A stretch of DNA of 64,000 nucleotides from Actinomycetota bacterium (GTDB lineage: Bacteria > Actinomycetota > Thermoleophilia > Gaiellales > F1-60-MAGs149): NCBI GenBank assembly GCA_016870485.1, contig VGBM01000001.1, positions 208,001 to 272,000 of the forward strand, given 5' to 3'. This document shows positions 16,722 to 24,527 of this stretch, one piece after another. Both the position numbers and the translations under genes were made by a program. Under the pieces are notes generated by a model. It searched no databases, was not told the origin of the DNA, and was given only the letters and a program-made list of their open reading frames with translations. The first letter of the stretch is position 1. Every line of letters starts with the position of its first letter.

Positions 16722-17684
16722 CTACAGGGGCAGCGGCGTGCGGGCGACGATGTCGACCACCACGTCCGCCGCGGCGGCACCGGCGGCGCGGGCGTCCGCG
16801 GACGGCACGACGCGGTGCGCGAGGACCCGCGGCGCGACCCGCGCGACGTCCTCGGGGGTGACGTAGGCGCGACCGGCGAGGAGCGCACGGGCCCGGGCCA
16901 AACGCATCATCACCACGCCCGCGCGGGGGCTGGCCCCGAGCGAGAGCCGCGGATCGTCGCGCGTGCGGCTGATGATGCCCACGGCGTAGTCGTTGACCGC
17001 CGCCTCCACGTGCAGCTCGCGGGCCAGATCGATCGCGCTGCGCAGCTCCTCGACGTCGGCGACGGGCGCGATCGCGGCGACGGGATCGCCGGCCGCGTGC
17101 TCGGCGAGCAGGCGCGCCTCGTCCTCGCGCGACGGATAGCCGAGGGAGAGCAGCATCGCGAAGCGGTCGAGCTGCGCCTCCGGCAGCGGGAAGGTGCCCT
17201 CGAACTCGATCGGGTTCTGCGTCGCGATGACCATGAAGGGAGCGGCGATGGGGTGGCTCGTGCCGTCCGCCGTCACCTGCCGCTCCTGCATCGCCTCGAG
17301 CAGCGCGGCCTGCGTCTTCGGCGAGGCGCGGTTGGCCTCGTCGACGAGCAGCAGGTTCGTGAAGATCGGGCCCGGGCGGAAGCGGAACTGGTGATCGCGC
17401 TGGTCGAACACCTCGACGCCGGTGATGTCGCCGGGCAGGAGGTCGGGCGTGCACTGGATGCGGGAGAAGTCGACGCCCACGGCGCGGGCGAGCGAGCGAG
17501 CGAGCGCCGTCTTGCCGACCCCGGGCACGTCCTCGAGCAGGACGTGCCCCTCCCCGACCAGCGCGGTCAGGAGGTCCGCGATCAGGCCGGGCGGCGTGCG
17601 CACGGCCCGGTCCACCTCGTCGTGGATGCGCTGCAGCGCGCCCACCGCGCGCTCCGCCGCGAGTTCGGTCTGCCCTCCGGCCAT
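16722..17684 (-). CDS. MoxR-family AAA+ ATPase
   Basis: A 320-residue AAA+ ATPase: Walker A in EDVPGVGKTALARSLA, Walker B in LLLVDEANRASPK, sensor 1 in VIATQNPIEFEGTFPLPEA, and a C-terminal lid with SPRAGVVMMRLARARALL. MoxR ATPases act as chaperones that mature partner proteins, often DUF58/VWA ones, as encoded next in this operon. It is the first gene of the operon. Its ATG has TAGACT seven bases upstream and no Shine-Dalgarno, so transcription probably starts at the ATG. Confidence 0.94.
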   Translation of the reverse strand: MAGGQTELAAERAVGALQRIHDEVDRAVRTPPGLIADLLTALVGEGHVLLEDVPGVGKTALARSLARAVGVDFSRIQCTPDLLPGDITGVEVFDQRDHQFRFRPGPIFTNLLLVDEANRASPKTQAALLEAMQERQVTADGTSHPIAAPFMVIATQNPIEFEGTFPLPEAQLDRFAMLLSLGYPSREDEARLLAEHAAGDPVAAIAPVADVEELRSAIDLARELHVEAAVNDYAVGIISRTRDDPRLSLGASPRAGVVMMRLARARALLAGRAYVTPEDVARVAPRVLAHRVVPSADARAAGAAAADVVVDIVARTPLPL

Positions 17685-17691
17685 CTCGGTG

Positions 17692-17697
17692 AGTCTA
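17692..17697 (-). promoter_or_regulatory. Putative -10 box of the moxR operon
   Basis: On the minus strand TAGACT is followed by seven bases and the moxR ATG. It matches the TANNNT-N6-8-start pattern of apparently leaderless genes in this window. Confidence 0.55.
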
Positions 17698-17699
17698 TC

Positions 17700-17727
17700 G
17701 GCGTTCGAATCGCGGCGGCCGAACGCC
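17700..17727 (-). terminator. Stem-loop after the NUDIX gene
   Basis: GGCGTTCG at 17700-17707 is complementary to CGAACGCC at 17720-17727 with a 12-base loop, starting just past the NUDIX stop codon on the minus strand. There is no T-run. It could separate NUDIX transcription from the moxR promoter immediately downstream. Confidence 0.35.
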
Positions 17728-17730
17728 GCC

Positions 17731-18294
17731 TCAGGCCGCCACGACGGCCAGAAGGCGGTCGAGCAGGCGGTAGGTGATGCCCCACAGGACCACGTCCCTG
17801 GCGTCCGCGTGCGGCAGCCGCCAGGCCGAGACCCGCGTCGGGGCCTCCGACACCTCGGCGCTGACGTGCTCGAGGTCGGCGAACGGCGTCCACCAGGCGG
17901 CCGCCAGCTCGTCGGAGAGCACGAGCGGCGTCAGCGCCGTGACGTGGGCCACGTAGGCCGCGATCAGGATCGGGAAGGCGCGCGGCTGGAGCGGCTCGAG
18001 CATCCCGATCACCGTCCCCGCCGCCCGCGGGTCGAAGCCGACCTCCTCCAGGGTCTCACGCGCGGCGGCCGCGAGCGGACCCGGGTCGTCCAGCTCGACG
18101 CGCCCCCCGGGCAGCCCGACGTGCCCCGACCACGGATCGCCCGCACGCGTGGCCCGCCGGCAGAGCAGGATCTCCGTGCCGCGGTCGCCGTCGCGCAGGC
18201 ACAGCATCACGCTGGCCGTCGCCGAAGGCGGGTCGCCGTCGAGCGTGCCGGCCAGGCGCGCGGCGAGTACGGGGATCTCGGGCACCGGCGCCAT
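17731..18294 (-). CDS. NUDIX hydrolase (CoA pyrophosphatase-like)
   Basis: A 187-residue NUDIX protein. The box runs from GLPGGRVELDD to AARETLEEVGFD, with the RExxEE metal ligands intact. The first residues of the domain (ATASVMLCLRDGDRGTEILL) and the long spacing after the box resemble the NudL/YeaB CoA-diphosphatase group, so a CoA or nucleotide-derivative substrate is likely but unproved. It is divergent from the HIT-family gene across a 46-base palindromic promoter, and its own ATG has TACCCT six bases upstream. Confidence 0.88.
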   Translation of the reverse strand: MAPVPEIPVLAARLAGTLDGDPPSATASVMLCLRDGDRGTEILLCRRATRAGDPWSGHVGLPGGRVELDDPGPLAAAARETLEEVGFDPRAAGTVIGMLEPLQPRAFPILIAAYVAHVTALTPLVLSDELAAAWWTPFADLEHVSAEVSEAPTRVSAWRLPHADARDVVLWGITYRLLDRLLAVVAA

Positions 18295-18340
18295 GCCCCG
18301 AGGGTACCCGCCCCCGTGCGCGGCGGGTACCCTCCGGGGC
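18295..18340. promoter_or_regulatory. Symmetric divergent promoter (NUDIX/HIT)
   Basis: The whole 46-base space between two divergent start codons is an imperfect palindrome. The left arm GCCCCGAGGGTACCCGCC (18295-18312) matches the complement of the right arm at 18322-18340 except for one extra base. Each arm holds a TACCCT box six or seven bases from its start codon, so both genes appear to have mirror-image, leaderless promoters whose upstream elements occupy each other's start region. Confidence 0.6.
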
Positions 18341-18838
18341 ATGGAGCGGCTATGGGCACCGTGGCGCCTCGAGTTCGTCAAGGCGGCCTCCGGACACGAC
18401 CCGCTGGAGTGCGTCTTCTGCGTAGCGCCCGCGCGCGGCGACGACCGGGCCGCCCTGATCGTGCACCGCGGCGAGCGCTGCTTCGCGATCCTCAACCTCT
18501 ACCCGTACACCAACGGGCACCTCCTGATCGCCCCCTACCGGCACCTCGCGCAGCCCGGCGAGCTCGACGCCGACGAGCGCGCCGAGCTCTGGGACCTGCT
18601 CGACCGCGGGCTGCGCACCCTCGACGCCACGCTGCGCCCGCACGGGTCGAACGCGGGCCTCAACCTGGGCCGCACGGCCGGCGCCGGCATTGAGGGGCAC
18701 CTCCACCTGCACGTCGTGCCCCGCTGGAACGGCGACACCAACTTCATGCCCGTCCTGGCCGACACCCGCGTGATGCCCCAGTCCCTCGACGACTCCTGGC
18801 GTCTGATCAGCGAGGCATGGGTACCCTCCACCCCATGA
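18341..18838 (+). CDS. HIT-family hydrolase/nucleotidyltransferase
   Basis: A 165-residue histidine-triad protein. The triad H120-x-H122-x-H124 sits in GHLHLHVVPRW. A CVFC pair near residues 24-27 is the zinc motif found in the Ap4A phosphorylase/HIT branch typical of Actinobacteria. The length and WAPWRLEF N-terminus match that branch. Members cleave or phosphorolyse dinucleotides such as Ap4A or adenylyl conjugates. The ATG follows TACCCT by seven bases; the gene ends in an ATGA overlap with the phosphohexomutase. Confidence 0.92.
   Translation: MERLWAPWRLEFVKAASGHDPLECVFCVAPARGDDRAALIVHRGERCFAILNLYPYTNGHLLIAPYRHLAQPGELDADERAELWDLLDRGLRTLDATLRPHGSNAGLNLGRTAGAGIEGHLHLHVVPRWNGDTNFMPVLADTRVMPQSLDDSWRLISEAWVPSTP
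18822..18827 (+). promoter_or_regulatory. Possible internal -10 box for the phosphohexomutase
   Basis: TACCCT lies seven bases before the phosphohexomutase ATG, inside the last codons of the HIT gene. The upstream sequence GGGTACCCTCC repeats that before the HIT start itself, so the mutase may have its own leaderless promoter in addition to coupling by ATGA. Confidence 0.4.
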
Positions 18839-20181
18839 CGCTCGATCCCGCCATCTTCAAGGCCTACGACGTCCGCGGCACCGTCCCGGACCAGCTCGAC
18901 CCCGAGGGCGCCCGGCGCATCAGCCGCGCGTACGTGGAGGCCTTCCGGCCGAAGCGCATCGCGATCGGCCACGACATGCGCCTCTCCTCCCCCGCCCTCG
19001 CCGAGGCGGCGATCGAGGGCGCGCTCGCCGGCGGTGCTGACGTCGACGTGCTCGGGCAGATCGGCACCGAGATGCTCTACTTCGCCGTCGCGGAGAACGG
19101 CCTCGACGGCGGCCTGATCGTGACCGCCTCGCACAACCCGGCCGAGTACAACGGTATGAAGATCGTGCGGGCCGGCGCCCAGCCCGTCGGCAGCGCCTCG
19201 GGCCTCAACGAGGTCAAGGCGGCCGCCCTCGGCGAGCCCCTGCCCGACGCGGCCCGGCCCGGGACCGCGACCCCCGTCGACGTCCTGCCCGCCTACGCAG
19301 ACAAGATGCTGTCCCTCGTCGACGTGGCCGCGATGCGCGAGCTCGACGTCGTCCTCGACGGCGGCAGCGGCATGGCCGGCACGATGCTCGGCCCGGTCCT
19401 CGAGCGCCTGCCCGTCCGCGCCGTGCCCTTCTTCCTCGAGCCGGACGGCGCGTTCCCCGACCACCAGCCGAACCCCCTGCTCGAGGAGAACCGCGCCTTC
19501 ATCGAGGGCAAGGTGCGCGAGCATCCGGGCGCGCTCGGGATCGCCTGGGACGGCGACGCCGACCGCTGCTTCTTCATCGACGAGGACGGCGAGTTCGTCC
19601 CCGGCGACTTCATGACCGCGCTGCTCGCCGAGGAGGTCCTGCGCCTGCACCCCGGCGCCACGATCCTCTACGACGTGCGCGCCTCGCGGGCCGTGCCCGA
19701 CACCGTCGAGCGCTGCGGCGGCACGGCCGAGGTCTCGCGCGTCGGCCATGCCTTCATCAAGGTCGCGATGAAGGAGACGGGCGGGATGTTCGCCGGCGAG
19801 GTCTCCGGCCACTACTACTTCCGCGAGTTCTACGGCGTCGACACGGGCATCCTGCCCGCGCTGCTCGTGCTGCAGCTCGTCTCGCGCTCGGGCCGCCGCC
19901 TCGCCGACCTGCTCACGCCCCTGCGGGAGCGGTACCACATCACCGGCGAGATCAACTCCCCCGTCCCCGACGTCGCCCTCAAGCTCCAGGAGCTCAAGGA
20001 CCGCTTCGGGCCCGGGGCGGCCATCAGCCACCTCGACGGCATCTCGATCGACCATCCGACGTGGCGCTTCAACGTGCGCCCCTCCAACACCGAGCCGCTC
20101 CTGCGCCTCAACCTCGAGGCCCAGAGCGCGGCCGGGATGGCCGCGCGCCGCGACGAGGTGCTCGCGGTGATCCGCGGGTGA
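18835..20181 (+). CDS. Phosphomannomutase/phosphoglucomutase
   Basis: A 448-residue alpha-D-phosphohexomutase with all four family motifs. The phosphoserine loop TASHNPAEYNG has the active Ser at about residue 99. The metal loop is WDGDADRC, the sugar loop GEVSGHYYF, and the phosphate loop RPSNTEPLLRLN. It interconverts hexose 1- and 6-phosphates for nucleotide-sugar and polysaccharide synthesis. GEVSGH suggests dual mannose/glucose use as in AlgC/ManB. It overlaps HIT by ATGA upstream and the small gene downstream by GTGA. Confidence 0.94.
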   Translation: MTLDPAIFKAYDVRGTVPDQLDPEGARRISRAYVEAFRPKRIAIGHDMRLSSPALAEAAIEGALAGGADVDVLGQIGTEMLYFAVAENGLDGGLIVTASHNPAEYNGMKIVRAGAQPVGSASGLNEVKAAALGEPLPDAARPGTATPVDVLPAYADKMLSLVDVAAMRELDVVLDGGSGMAGTMLGPVLERLPVRAVPFFLEPDGAFPDHQPNPLLEENRAFIEGKVREHPGALGIAWDGDADRCFFIDEDGEFVPGDFMTALLAEEVLRLHPGATILYDVRASRAVPDTVERCGGTAEVSRVGHAFIKVAMKETGGMFAGEVSGHYYFREFYGVDTGILPALLVLQLVSRSGRRLADLLTPLRERYHITGEINSPVPDVALKLQELKDRFGPGAAISHLDGISIDHPTWRFNVRPSNTEPLLRLNLEAQSAAGMAARRDEVLAVIRG

Positions 20182-20528
20182 GCGATCACGACGCCCTCGT
20201 CCGGGCGGTCGCCGCGATCGTGGAGGGCGGCGAGGAGTCGGACGCGATCCTGCGCGCCGCCGTCGACGCCCTGGCCCGGGCGAGCGGCGCCGGCGCGGGC
20301 ATCCGCTTCGTCGAGGAGGGCGCCTTCAGCGACGGCCCCTGGGCCGGGCCCGCCGGCGAGCGGGCCGCAGAGGTGCCGATCCGCTACGAGGACGACGTCG
20401 TCGCCGAGCTCGTCTCTGGGGCGCCCCTCGACGACGCGGCGCGCGCCGCGTGGAAGCGGGTCGCCGACCTCCTCAGCCCCTTCTGCCTCGTCGGCTGGGA
20501 CATCGGTGGCGAGGACTGGGAACCGTAG
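20178..20528 (+). CDS. Small GAF-like protein, 116 aa
   Basis: A 116-residue protein coupled to the phosphohexomutase by a GTGA overlap. Its pattern, an N-terminal helix (ALVRAVAAIVEGGEESDAILRAAVDALARA) followed by alternating strands (GAGIRFVEEG, EVPIRYEDDVVAELV) and a last helix, resembles a minimal GAF-type sensory fold. I see no catalytic motif or partner domain. The C-terminus WDIGGEDWEP is Trp- and acid-rich. A role as a small regulator of the neighbouring enzyme is only suggested by the gene order. Confidence 0.6.
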   Translation: MSDHDALVRAVAAIVEGGEESDAILRAAVDALARASGAGAGIRFVEEGAFSDGPWAGPAGERAAEVPIRYEDDVVAELVSGAPLDDAARAAWKRVADLLSPFCLVGWDIGGEDWEP

Positions 20529-20531
20529 GCG

Positions 20532-21029
20532 CTAGACGCCGCTTGACGACGGGCTGCGGCCGATCAGGATCCGGTCGAGGTTGTCGCGCACCTGGTGCGG
20601 ATCGTTGACGCCGCGCAGCGCGAGCTCCGCGTCGCCGACCTCGGACCCGGCGGTGTCGAACTCGACGTCGCCGAAGTTGAGCAGGCGCCCGAGCAGGCCC
20701 TGGCCCGTGTTGACGTTCTGGATGCGCTCGAGGCTGGCGCTGCGCTCGTTGCGGTTGAGGATCCCGTGGCGGACGATCAGGCGCCGGTCGGTGACCGTGT
20801 AGTGGGTGTCGAGCCGACGCACCCAGGCGAGCACGATCACGATGGCGACGAGGATCACGGTCGCGGCCAAGAACCACGTGACGGAGACACTCGAGACCTG
20901 GCTCAGCACGACGCCCACGATCAGCGGGATCAGGGCCAGGATCCCCCACTTGAGGATGAAGGTCAGCGACCACTTCCAGGTGGGCCGCCCGGCCCAGATC
21001 AACTTCTCACCCTCGAGGATGTCCGCCAT
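20532..21029 (-). CDS. Membrane-flanked PH-domain protein (bPH2/DUF304)
   Basis: A 165-residue protein with two adjacent membrane spans (residues ~25-70, WGILALIPLIVGVVL and FLAATVILVAIVIVLAWV) followed by a bacterial PH domain with the typical YTVTDRRLIVRHGIL and IQNVNTGQGLLGRLLNFGDV. The domain faces the cytoplasm. Its role is unknown; the family is linked to envelope stress or lipid sensing. The ATG at 21029 has a strong Shine-Dalgarno (GGGAGGG), one of few in the window. The gene converges with the preceding small gene, leaving three bases between. Confidence 0.9.
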   Translation of the reverse strand: MADILEGEKLIWAGRPTWKWSLTFILKWGILALIPLIVGVVLSQVSSVSVTWFLAATVILVAIVIVLAWVRRLDTHYTVTDRRLIVRHGILNRNERSASLERIQNVNTGQGLLGRLLNFGDVEFDTAGSEVGDAELALRGVNDPHQVRDNLDRILIGRSPSSSGV

Positions 21030-21098
21030 GAGTGGCCCTCCCGCCGCAGTGACCCGACAACGGTACAGGACGCACGCGCGGTCGGCAGCGGCGGCTGG

Positions 21099-21104
21099 TA
21101 GGGT
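21099..21104 (+). promoter_or_regulatory. Putative -10 box for the FAD oxidoreductase
   Basis: TAGGGT followed by six bases and the GTG start at 21111. No Shine-Dalgarno is present in the short interval, consistent with a leaderless mRNA. Confidence 0.5.
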
Positions 21105-21110
21105 CCGCGC

Positions 21111-22289
21111 GTGACCGCTACCTGCGACATCTGCGTGATCGGGGCGGGCCTCGTCGGCTCCTCCACCGCTAACGCGCTCCTGCGCGCCGGTGCGGGCTCC
21201 GTGACGGTCGTGGATCGCGCCCATCCGGGTGACGGCGACTCCGGCCTGACCTTCGGGATGGTGCGCCGGCACTACACGAACCCCGTCCTGATCGGCCTCT
21301 CCATGCTCGGCACGGAGATCCTGATCCACTGGGACGAGGAGGTCGGCGTCGGCGCGAGCGGGTACGTGCCGACCGGCTACCTCCTGCCCGTCCCCGAGCG
21401 CCTCGCGGACGTCTGCCGCGGCCAGGTCGAGCGCCAGCGCGGCCTCGGCCTGGACACCCGCTTCCTCGCGCCCGACGAGATCGGCGCGGTCGAGCCGCTG
21501 CTGGCGCTCGACGACGTCGCGGGCGCCGCCTACGAGCCCGCCGGCGGGGTCTGCGACGCGCGCCAGATGATCGCGGGCTGGACCATGGACTCGCTCGCGC
21601 GCGGTCTCGACCTGCGCCAGGAGCGCGCGGTGGAGGAGGTCCTCGTCGTGGACGGTCGCGCCGTCGGCGTGCGCCTCGCCGGCGGCGAGGAGATCCACGC
21701 CGGCCGCGTCGTCGTCGCCACGGGCGGGTGGTCGGGCGAGCTGCTCGACCCGCTCGGCTGGGAGACGCCGATCGCGCTGAGCCGCATCCAGGTCGCCGTG
21801 CTGCGCCTCGACCCCGGCCAGCCCGCGCCCGCCGCCGTCACCTCCGACGCCGTCTCGAACGTGGTCGTGCGGGCCGCCGCCGGCCGCGACCTCTGGGTCG
21901 TCGCCTACCAGGCGGGCACGCCCGAGATCCACGTCCGCGACGACTGCCAGCGGCCGCTCCTCGCCGGCTATGAGGAGGCGATCCGCACGGCGCTCGCGGC
22001 GCGCTTCCCGTCGCTCGCCGCCCAGCCCCTCGTCGGCGGCTGGGGCGGCGCCTACGACCACACGCCCGACTGGCACCCGGTCGTGGGCCCCGTGCCGGGG
22101 ATCGAGGACCTCTGGGTCTGCGCCGGCTGGTCGGGGCACGGGCTCAAGTCGACGCCGGCGATCGGCCGCGCCCTCGCCGCCGTGATGACCGGCGCCGAGC
22201 CCCCCGTCGACATCGCGGCGCTCGCGCCCGACCGCTTCGCCCGCGGCGAGCTCAATCCGCTCGCGTACGGCCCGGGCGCGCGCGCCTAG
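21111..22289 (+). CDS. FAD-dependent amino-acid/sarcosine oxidase-like protein (DAO family)
   Basis: A 392-residue DAO-superfamily flavoprotein. The N-terminal dinucleotide fold is CDICVIGAGLVGSSTANALL. The C-terminal part, GGWGGAYDHTPDWHPVVGPV followed by WSGHGLKSTPAIG, matches the sarcosine-oxidase-beta/glycine-oxidase group, which oxidises secondary or primary amino acids to imines and gives H2O2 or reduces a carrier. No alpha/gamma/delta sarcosine oxidase subunits are adjacent, so it probably works alone. It converges on the rel gene and overlaps it by four bases. Confidence 0.88.
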   Translation: MTATCDICVIGAGLVGSSTANALLRAGAGSVTVVDRAHPGDGDSGLTFGMVRRHYTNPVLIGLSMLGTEILIHWDEEVGVGASGYVPTGYLLPVPERLADVCRGQVERQRGLGLDTRFLAPDEIGAVEPLLALDDVAGAAYEPAGGVCDARQMIAGWTMDSLARGLDLRQERAVEEVLVVDGRAVGVRLAGGEEIHAGRVVVATGGWSGELLDPLGWETPIALSRIQVAVLRLDPGQPAPAAVTSDAVSNVVVRAAAGRDLWVVAYQAGTPEIHVRDDCQRPLLAGYEEAIRTALAARFPSLAAQPLVGGWGGAYDHTPDWHPVVGPVPGIEDLWVCAGWSGHGLKSTPAIGRALAAVMTGAEPPVDIAALAPDRFARGELNPLAYGPGARA

Positions 22290-24484
22290 TCGGCCGCGCC
22301 GGGCGTGATCCGGTAGGCGTCGATCACGGAGTCGACCTGGCGCAGCGAGGCCAGCACGGCCTTCAGCTCGCGCAGGTCGCCGATCTCCAGCACGTACCAG
22401 TTGCGGGCCATGCCCTCGCCCGTGTGGCCGCCGTACTCGACGACGTTGCAGCCGTGCTCGGCGACCGTGCGGCCGATGTCCTCGAGGAGGCGCGGGCGGT
22501 CCCAGGCGTCGACGCTGATCCCGACCCGGAACGACGCCTCCGGGTCCTCCCCGCTCCACGTCACCCCGGCGAAGCGCTCCGGGGTGCGGGCCAGGTGGCG
22601 CGCGTTCGGGCAGTCGCCACGGTGGATCGTGATGCCGCGGCCGACGCTGATGTAGCCGACGATCGGGTCGCCGGGCACCGGCGTGCAGCACTTGGCCATG
22701 CGCACCATCACGCCCGGGTCCTCGACGCCGTCGACGACGATCCCGTACGAGTCGGACGCGAGAGCGCGGGTGCGGCCGCCGCCCTTGCGGGTCGGGGCCG
22801 GCTCGGGCGCGACCTCCTCGGTCTTGAGGTGCGCGAGCAGCTTGCCGATCACCTGCGACACCGTGATGTTGCCGGCGCCGAGCGCGACGTAGAACTCCTC
22901 AGCCTTGCGGTAGCCCATCTCGCGCATCACGCCCGCGAGGACGGGCGAGGAGGCGATCCGCTGGGTCGGCAGCTTGTTCTGGCGCAGCGCCTGCTGCAGG
23001 AGCTCGCGGCCGCGGGCCTCGGTGTCCTCGCGCTGCTCGCGCGCGAACCAGGCGCGGATCTTGTTGCGGGCGCGCGTCGTCTGCGCGACGCCCATCCAGT
23101 CGCGGGACGGCCCGCGCTCCGCCTTGGAGGTCAGGATCTCGACGATGTCGCCGCTCTTGAGGGTGGCCGACAGCGGCACGATCCGGCCGTTGACCTTCGC
23201 CCCAACGCAGCGGTGCCCGACGTCGGTGTGGACGGCGTAGGCGAAGTCGAGCGGCGTCGCTCCCGCCGTCAGCGCCTTCAGCTCGCCCTTCGGCGTGAAC
23301 ACGAACACCTCGTCGTCGACGAGGCCGCTGCGCAGGTCGGCGAGGTAGCCGGCCGGGTCGCCCTCCGGCGCCTCAACGAGGTCGGCGAGCCACTGGTTCG
23401 GGCCGCGGTCCTTGTCCTTGTAGAGCCAGTGGGCGGCGACCCCGTACTCGGCGCGCTGGTGCATCTGCGGCGTGCGCACCTGGATCTCGAGCGGCTTGCC
23501 GTGCGGGCCGATGATCGTCGTGTGGAGGGACTGGTACCCGTTCGTCTTCGGCACCGCGATGTAGTCCTTGAAGCGCCCCGGCAGCGGCTTCCAGAGCGCG
23601 TGGATGACGCCGATCGCGCCGTAGCAGTCGCGGTCGGTGTCGACCATCACGCGCATCGCGGTAAGGTCGTTGATCTCGTTGAACTCCTTGCCGCGGCGCG
23701 TCATCTTCTCGTAGATCGAGTGGAAGTGCTTGGCGCGGCCCGCGATCGAGGCGCGGATCCCGACCTGCTCGAGCTCGGCCAGCAGGATCTGCCCGGCCTC
23801 GGCGACGTAGCGCTCGCGGTCGGCGCGGCGCTCGTTGACCATCGACTCGATCTCCGCGTACTTGCGCGGGTAAAGCGTCGCGAAGGCGAGGTCCTCGAGC
23901 TCCCACATGACGGAGTGGATGCCGAGGCGGTGCGCGAGGGGCGCGTACACCTCGAGCGTCTCCTTGGCCTTCTGGAGCTGCTTCTGCTTGCCGAGGAAGG
24001 ACAGCGTGCGCATGTTGTGCAGACGGTCGGCGAGCTTGATCACGATGACGCGGACGTCCTCCGCCATCGACAGGATCATCTTGCGGTAGTTCTCGGCCTC
24101 CGCCTCCTCGCGCGATGCGAACTGGATCCGCGAGAGCTTCGTCACCCCCTCGACCAGGGTCTGGACCTGGGGCCCGAAGCGCGCGCCGACCTCGGCCGCG
24201 GTCGCCGCGGTGTCCTCGACCACGTCGTGCAGGAGCGCGCCGATCAGGACGTCCTCGGGCTGGCGCAGCTGCGCGCAGATCTTCGCGACGCCCCACGGGT
24301 GGTAGACGAACGGCTCGCCGCTCTTGCGCAGCTGCCCGTCGTGGTGCAGGCAGGAGAGCTCGAAGGCCTGCGCGATCCGCTCCTGGTCGGCGTCGGGGGC
24401 GTACTCGCGCACGTCCTCGAGCAGCTCATCCAGGAGGTCGCGGTGGACCTGGGCGGCGGGCGCGAGGCTGGAGACGGCGGACAT
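22286..24484 (-). CDS. rel: Bifunctional (p)ppGpp synthetase/hydrolase (RelA/SpoT homologue)
   Basis: A 732-residue long Rel protein. An HD hydrolase domain is at the N-terminus (YHPWGVAKIC, then LIGALLHDVVEDT with the HD pair at ~86-87). The synthetase domain follows (TNGYQSLHTTIIGPHGKPLEIQ). Then come TGS (VFTPKGELKALTAGATPLDFA), a conserved Cys-rich/zinc-finger-like part (MAKCCTPVPGDPIVGY) and a C-terminal ACT domain. Both active sites look intact, so it should make and degrade the stringent alarmone. The ATG at 24484 has GGAGGGG upstream and TACCAT just before that, a very short leader. Confidence 0.96.
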   Translation of the reverse strand: MSAVSSLAPAAQVHRDLLDELLEDVREYAPDADQERIAQAFELSCLHHDGQLRKSGEPFVYHPWGVAKICAQLRQPEDVLIGALLHDVVEDTAATAAEVGARFGPQVQTLVEGVTKLSRIQFASREEAEAENYRKMILSMAEDVRVIVIKLADRLHNMRTLSFLGKQKQLQKAKETLEVYAPLAHRLGIHSVMWELEDLAFATLYPRKYAEIESMVNERRADRERYVAEAGQILLAELEQVGIRASIAGRAKHFHSIYEKMTRRGKEFNEINDLTAMRVMVDTDRDCYGAIGVIHALWKPLPGRFKDYIAVPKTNGYQSLHTTIIGPHGKPLEIQVRTPQMHQRAEYGVAAHWLYKDKDRGPNQWLADLVEAPEGDPAGYLADLRSGLVDDEVFVFTPKGELKALTAGATPLDFAYAVHTDVGHRCVGAKVNGRIVPLSATLKSGDIVEILTSKAERGPSRDWMGVAQTTRARNKIRAWFAREQREDTEARGRELLQQALRQNKLPTQRIASSPVLAGVMREMGYRKAEEFYVALGAGNITVSQVIGKLLAHLKTEEVAPEPAPTRKGGGRTRALASDSYGIVVDGVEDPGVMVRMAKCCTPVPGDPIVGYISVGRGITIHRGDCPNARHLARTPERFAGVTWSGEDPEASFRVGISVDAWDRPRLLEDIGRTVAEHGCNVVEYGGHTGEGMARNWYVLEIGDLRELKAVLASLRQVDSVIDAYRITPGAAD

Positions 24485-24527
24485 CGCCCCTCCGATGGTA
24501 CCGGAGGCCGCCGCCCGAGCCGGTCGG

